NCBI GenBank assembly: GCA_016215115.1
Contig: JACRLN010000012.1
Coordinates: 62,001 to 126,000 of the forward strand
From: Nitrospirota bacterium
GTDB lineage: Bacteria; Nitrospirota; Thermodesulfovibrionia; UBA6902
Length of the DNA stretch: 64,000 bases
Direction of reading: 5' to 3'
The notes under the pieces were generated by a model that made no database searches, was not told the origin of the DNA, and saw only the letters and a program-made list of their open reading frames with translations. Shown in pieces: positions 59,176-64,000 of the stretch (positions within the stretch are counted from its first letter, which is position 1; each line of letters opens with the position of its first letter). Position numbers and translations under genes: made by a program.

Positions 59176-61147
59176 ATGAAAGCTTCTGAAACAAAATTGC
59201 AGCCTATCATTGAAGGAACAAAACAGTATGTTGTTCCTCTTTTCCAACGACCTTATAGCTGGACAAAAAAAGAATGGGAAATCTTATGGAATGATATTGT
59301 TGAACTATGCACTGTTGATAACCCCCGAACCCATTTTGTCGGTTCCATTGTAACAATGCCAACTATATCTGTCCCGGAAGGGGTAACAAAATATTTACTA
59401 ATTGACGGGCAACAGAGGCTTACCACTATTTTTATTTTGCTGGCTTTATTACGTGATAAGGCAAAACATGATGGAGAGGATAAATTGTCTGAAGAAATTA
59501 ATAATACGCTTCTGGTAAACCCATATAAAAGGGACACGGATTTCTACAAAATTCAACCAACTCAGATTGATATGGCATCTTTTCAGAAATTGATTCTTTC
59601 AGAAACAATATCCTCAAAAGATCAAATCGTAGAGGCATACCAATTTTTTGAAAGGAAATTCCGGCAGGCCAATTTAAATATAACCACAATTAAAAAAATT
59701 ATCACAAACAATTTATCGGTTGTGAGCATTGTTCTTGACCTCGAAGATAATCCACATTTGGTTTTTGAAAGTCTTAATGCAAAAGGGCGTCCGCTTACTC
59801 AGGCAGACCTGATACGCAATTATTTTTTCATGAAGATTCATATAAACAAGCAGGAAGTAATTTATTCGAAATATTGGAAACCGATGCAGGATGCACTGGG
59901 CGAGAATTTAACTGAGTTTATAAGGCACTATCTCATGAAGGGGGGTGTGATATAGTAAAACAAAGTGATGTATATTTTTCACTTAAAGATCTTGTTAATC
60001 AAGACAACGCATTAGAGTATCTTGAGAAACTTGCGATTTTTGCCAATTACTATAAAAAACTTCTTTATCCTGAATACGAACCAAATGCTGATATTCAGCG
60101 CTTAGTAAAAAGACTCAATCGCATAGAAGTAACTACAGCCTATCCCTTTTTGTTGAACTTTTATGATGATTATACCCAAAATAGAATTTCCGCAGGAAAC
60201 TTCGTCAATGTGCTGAAAGTAATTGAGAACTTTATGGTTCGTAGATTTGTTTGCAATATTCCTACATATGGGCTCAATAAAATTTTCCCTCCTCTTTATT
60301 CTCAAGTTTATAACATGGAAATGGAAAACCTTGTTGATGGAGTAAAGAAAATACTCCAAACTAAGGGTTATCCAAAGGATATGGAATTCAGAGCAAGATT
60401 GCTTGATGCAAAACTGTATGGCGCGGGTGACAGAGCAGATAAAACCAAGTCAATTCTCGAATCCATTGAAGAATCATATGGACATAAGGAACAGGTGTCA
60501 TTTGATAATCTTTCAATTGAGCACGTCATGCCGCAAACACTGACAGAATGGTGGCAAGATCATCTTGGCAACGAGTGGGAAATAACTCATGAATTGTTGT
60601 TGCATACTATCGGAAATCTCACATTAACTGCATATAATCCTGAACTTTCCAATGACGAATTTGAAAACAAAAAGAATCAATTAATGGAAAGTCATCTCGA
60701 GCTCAACAGGTACTTTCAAGATAAGACCATATGGAAAAAAGAGGACATAGAAAAAAGGGCTGAACACCTTGCAGAAAATTTACTCTCTATCTGGCCTTTT
60801 TTTGGCGATGATACTGCTGAACGGAGAGAGCAAGGAGATGTTACCGGGACAACGCCGAAGGGGCTATGGATTCTTGGTCAAAATTTTAAGGTTCAGACAT
60901 GGCGGGATGTGCTTGAACAGACTATGAATACCATTGCTGATTTAGAGCCTGATAAGTTTGAACAGATTATACAGCAGTTCCCGCGATTTATTGGACGAGA
61001 CAAGAAGAAATTTCGTGCTATAAGAGAATTAAAGACTGGCGCATTTAAGAAGTAAATCTGTCGGCCAAGAGTATTCAAAGCTTTTGTTTTCAAGCCCTTG
61101 AAGCAATAGAACTTACAGCAGATGACTGGCGAGTTGAGACAGAATAA
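59176..61147 (+). pseudogene. GmrSD-like (DUF262 + DUF1524) type IV restriction-like gene, interrupted by two frameshifts
   Basis: N-part 59176-59955 (PLFQRPYSWTKKEWEILWNDI, LIDGQQRLTTIFIL); continues in another frame through 60150-61055 (SIEHVMPQTL, GNLTLTAYNPELSN); third frame 61049-61147 EVNLSAKSIQSFCFQALEAIELTADDWRVETE*. Confidence 0.88.
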
Positions 61148-61315
61148 ATTGAGGAACTGGGCATTGTAATCAACTACGACATCAAATGCCGCATGGGGCG
61201 TGAGAGTGAAGAGGAGTGAACAAACACTCTGTATTAGACTGTTAATTGGAGACAAGTGTTGTAAGACATTTTTTTGGGGACTACACATGACTAATAAAAA
61301 AGGGGGGGAGAATTA

Positions 61316-63328
61316 ATGATAGGCAGGGAAATTAATGGGTTCAAAATTATTGATTCACTTGGTAGCGGCGCTTTCGGGCATACCTATAAAGTTCAAAAAG
61401 GCAGTGAAATCTACGCAATGAAGATTCTCAAGCCGGAAGCCATGAGTTCAGAAATACTGTCGGAAGGATACAAGAGATTTCAGAGAGAAATACGTTCCTT
61501 GCAAAAGGTACAAAGCGATTATGTTGTCGAATATTATGAAAGTGGGGTATGGGTTGATAAAGCTATAGATCACTATTTTATCGTAATGGAATTTGTGGAG
61601 GGTATGGATTTTGCCCAATTTCTTAAACTTCACAGAAAAACCTTTATCAAAGATGAAAATATGATGCAAGGGATTCTGTCACAAATTCTTCAGGGACTAT
61701 ACGATATTCACAATCTGAATATCATACATAGAGACCTGAAGCCTGCCAACATCTACATCACAGATGAAGATAAAGTTAAGTTGCTGGATTTCGGTCTTGT
61801 AAAAATGCTTGATTACAGCACCGTTACAACCAAGGGGAAAATAGTAGGCACACCGCTTTTTATGTCGCCTGAAATGATTGAGGGAAAGACTATTGATTAT
61901 AGAAGTGATCTTTATTCTTTTGGGGTTGTTTTATATTTCATTTTTACACAGGAATATCCCTTCCAGGGTGAAAACGTCTTTGTACTGTTAAATAATATTG
62001 TTAAGCAACAGCCGGCAAGAATTAGTGACAAGTTCCCCGGCATTTCCAATGCACTGGAAAATATCATTTTGAAACTGCTTGAAAAGCAGCCATACTTGAG
62101 ACCTTTCAAAGATGCTTTGGAACTTCGACAGGTTATGCTTGATGTTCCGCTACTACAGGCAGATATACCTTTATACACAATCAAAGATAAATCATTTTCT
62201 CAAAAGAAATATTTTATAAGATTATTGCATACGGAAAAAAATGAGTTGAAACGATTTCTGAATTCAGGAGGCATTGTCGACGGGATTGAATATCCGGCAA
62301 ATTATTTGCCTCAGTATAAAAATCAAATATCAGATATTAAAACATCCAATATCCCTTTTTTCTTTGATCCTTCTACAAACAGGCTGGCCTATTCAAAATT
62401 CTCCGAGACTCAAGGGTTGGTTAATTTGCCGTATGTCTATGACCGCTATAACAGAATTACACCCAGGCATTTATCAAGTATAAAAGATATTCAGAAATAT
62501 GTTTCCGATGTTCTGACATGGCAATTAAAATGGGAAACTGATATTTTGGTATCACCTTTTCATTATTCCCAAAATCTCAGTGATGAATGGCTTTCTGTAG
62601 ATCTTAAGCTGATTGAAGAATGTTTTGAATTTAAAGAGAAACACGGCATCAAAAAAGAATTATTTTCAGGTGTATGTATAGATATTGAAGATTTGACCGA
62701 TGAAGAGAATCGTCTTGAGTTAATAAACAGATATTCCAAGAAACTCCCGGACGGGTTCATTTTTTATGTGAATAATATACATGAAAAGACAACGAATATT
62801 GCTCAGCTTTATGCTTATATTGACATGTTAATAAAATTTAAAAAACTAAAAAGACCATTAATAGCCGCTCGTGTCGGTACGTTAGGTCTGGGGCTTGTAG
62901 AACTTGGAGTTGATTCTTTCTCGTCCGGCATTGCGTCCTTATCAAGCTTTTCAGAGCAAACTCTGTTATCAGACAGACAGTTAGGGTATGATATGGAACG
63001 CAAGTATTATATTAAAGATCTCCTGCTGACCTTAAAAGCTGGATTAACGAGTGAAATTCTGCAGAGGTTTCCGGAATACAGGTGTTCATGCAAATTTTGC
63101 CAAAACGAATATCAATTGGATAAAATTAATAAAAACGCAAAAGCTCATTTCTTGCAAGTTCGTTCTGATGAGATGAAAATGATTAATGATAATAGAAACA
63201 AACCATTTGTTTACTTAGCTAAATCCGCCAAGTCCAGTTTGGATAAGATAAAAAAGAAAGGGATATTGTTGCCGCCATATAATCATATCGATTCATGGAT
63301 AGATGTATTTTCCGAGTTTGCGAGGTAA
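61316..63328 (+). CDS. Ser/Thr protein kinase with a large C-terminal domain of unassigned (TIM-barrel-like?) fold
   Basis: YAMKILKPEAM, IIHRDLKPANIYI, LLDFGLVK, GTPLFMSPEMI; C-terminal ~380 aa not recognised, CSCKFC near the end. Confidence 0.85.
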   Translation: MIGREINGFKIIDSLGSGAFGHTYKVQKGSEIYAMKILKPEAMSSEILSEGYKRFQREIRSLQKVQSDYVVEYYESGVWVDKAIDHYFIVMEFVEGMDFAQFLKLHRKTFIKDENMMQGILSQILQGLYDIHNLNIIHRDLKPANIYITDEDKVKLLDFGLVKMLDYSTVTTKGKIVGTPLFMSPEMIEGKTIDYRSDLYSFGVVLYFIFTQEYPFQGENVFVLLNNIVKQQPARISDKFPGISNALENIILKLLEKQPYLRPFKDALELRQVMLDVPLLQADIPLYTIKDKSFSQKKYFIRLLHTEKNELKRFLNSGGIVDGIEYPANYLPQYKNQISDIKTSNIPFFFDPSTNRLAYSKFSETQGLVNLPYVYDRYNRITPRHLSSIKDIQKYVSDVLTWQLKWETDILVSPFHYSQNLSDEWLSVDLKLIEECFEFKEKHGIKKELFSGVCIDIEDLTDEENRLELINRYSKKLPDGFIFYVNNIHEKTTNIAQLYAYIDMLIKFKKLKRPLIAARVGTLGLGLVELGVDSFSSGIASLSSFSEQTLLSDRQLGYDMERKYYIKDLLLTLKAGLTSEILQRFPEYRCSCKFCQNEYQLDKINKNAKAHFLQVRSDEMKMINDNRNKPFVYLAKSAKSSLDKIKKKGILLPPYNHIDSWIDVFSEFAR

Positions 63329-63332
63329 TTTT

Positions 63333-63968
63333 ATGAAGTATGAGAAAGAAATGATTCCCGTGTTAACGGAATATTTAAATAATCAAAAAGGGTATTCGGT
63401 AATTACTAATGAACTTGATTCAGGCTATGGTATTGCAGATATAGTAGCTACTACTGATTTAAAAGGATTTAATTACCATCCATTTAATAATATATTTGAT
63501 GTTTTTTTATTAAATAATATCCCTTCTAATAAACCTGTTTCGTTTGAAGATATATGGAAAATGTCTTCTTATTCAAAAAAACATTTGAAGTACACAGTAT
63601 TAAAAGATTATATAGAAGGTGGTTTTTTAAAAAAAGATTGCAAAGGATATATGCGCATAAGGAAACTGAAAGTAGATAAAAATCCTATAATTGCCATTGA
63701 AGCCAAGCTGAAAAAATGGAAAGAAGCTTTTTTTCAGACCCAACGATACAAAAAATATGCTGATTTTTGTTATGTCGCTTTACCTGAAAAAATACTGCAA
63801 AATGTGGACTTACATTTATTTAGAGAAAATAATATCGGATTGCTTGCAATATCTCAGTCAAAATCTGTTCATGAGGTACTTAACCCCAAAAAGAATAGAG
63901 ATAAGCATGACCTATATTCAATTTTTGTAAATGGCGTTTTGTTAAAAAACAGCCAGCCGGCTACGTGA
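63333..63968 (+). CDS. PD-(D/E)XK-like nuclease protein
   Basis: SGYGIADIV ... IIAIEAKLKKWKEAFFQTQRYKKYADFCYVALP (D...ExK...Q); wHTH-like insertion between; start ATG 63333. Confidence 0.65.
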   Translation: MKYEKEMIPVLTEYLNNQKGYSVITNELDSGYGIADIVATTDLKGFNYHPFNNIFDVFLLNNIPSNKPVSFEDIWKMSSYSKKHLKYTVLKDYIEGGFLKKDCKGYMRIRKLKVDKNPIIAIEAKLKKWKEAFFQTQRYKKYADFCYVALPEKILQNVDLHLFRENNIGLLAISQSKSVHEVLNPKKNRDKHDLYSIFVNGVLLKNSQPAT

Positions 63969-64000
63969 TCATTAACTCTATTGAATGTCGAGAGAGGATG

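Overview
Bacterial chromosomal window from a Gram-negative, probably MAG-derived, organism. Gram-negative is supported by an LPS heptosyltransferase, OmpA and type IV pilins; phylum is not determinable here, Nitrospirota-like is a guess. Left part (1-20.6 kb): subtilase, PHP proteins, a HK / REC-HEPN / OmpA-MotB-like cassette, EndoQ-like protein, FG-GAP lipoprotein, OmpA, Fic protein with an unusual operator-like array, an M1-ChaN-PDZ fusion, a hybrid histidine kinase and a PilZ protein. Middle: mqnC-mqnE-htpX, purL-purF, three type IV pilins, a WaaF-GmhB fusion, a Lon-like protease, XerD. 39-58 kb: a complete dcw cluster mraZ-rsmH-ftsL-ftsI-murE-murF-mraY-murD-ftsW-murG-murC-murB-ddl-ftsQ-ftsA-ftsZ. 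Right end (58.4-64 kb): a defence-like island with a Panacea-domain protein, a GmrSD-like gene broken by two frameshifts, a Ser/Thr kinase with an unusual C-terminal domain, and a PD-(D/E)XK-like nuclease. The most striking pattern is that conserved housekeeping genes from ~21 to ~57 kb carry in-frame insertions of two repeat classes, 7-bp tandem arrays of many different sequences and ~28-bp near-perfect palindromes (GTAGGGGCG..CGCCCCTAC), often abutting each other. A third dispersed family of double-hairpin elements (GTCATTCCCG..CGGGAATGAC) occupies intergenic gaps. No rRNA, tRNA or CRISPR array was recognised. All calls are from reading the sequence; no searches were run.
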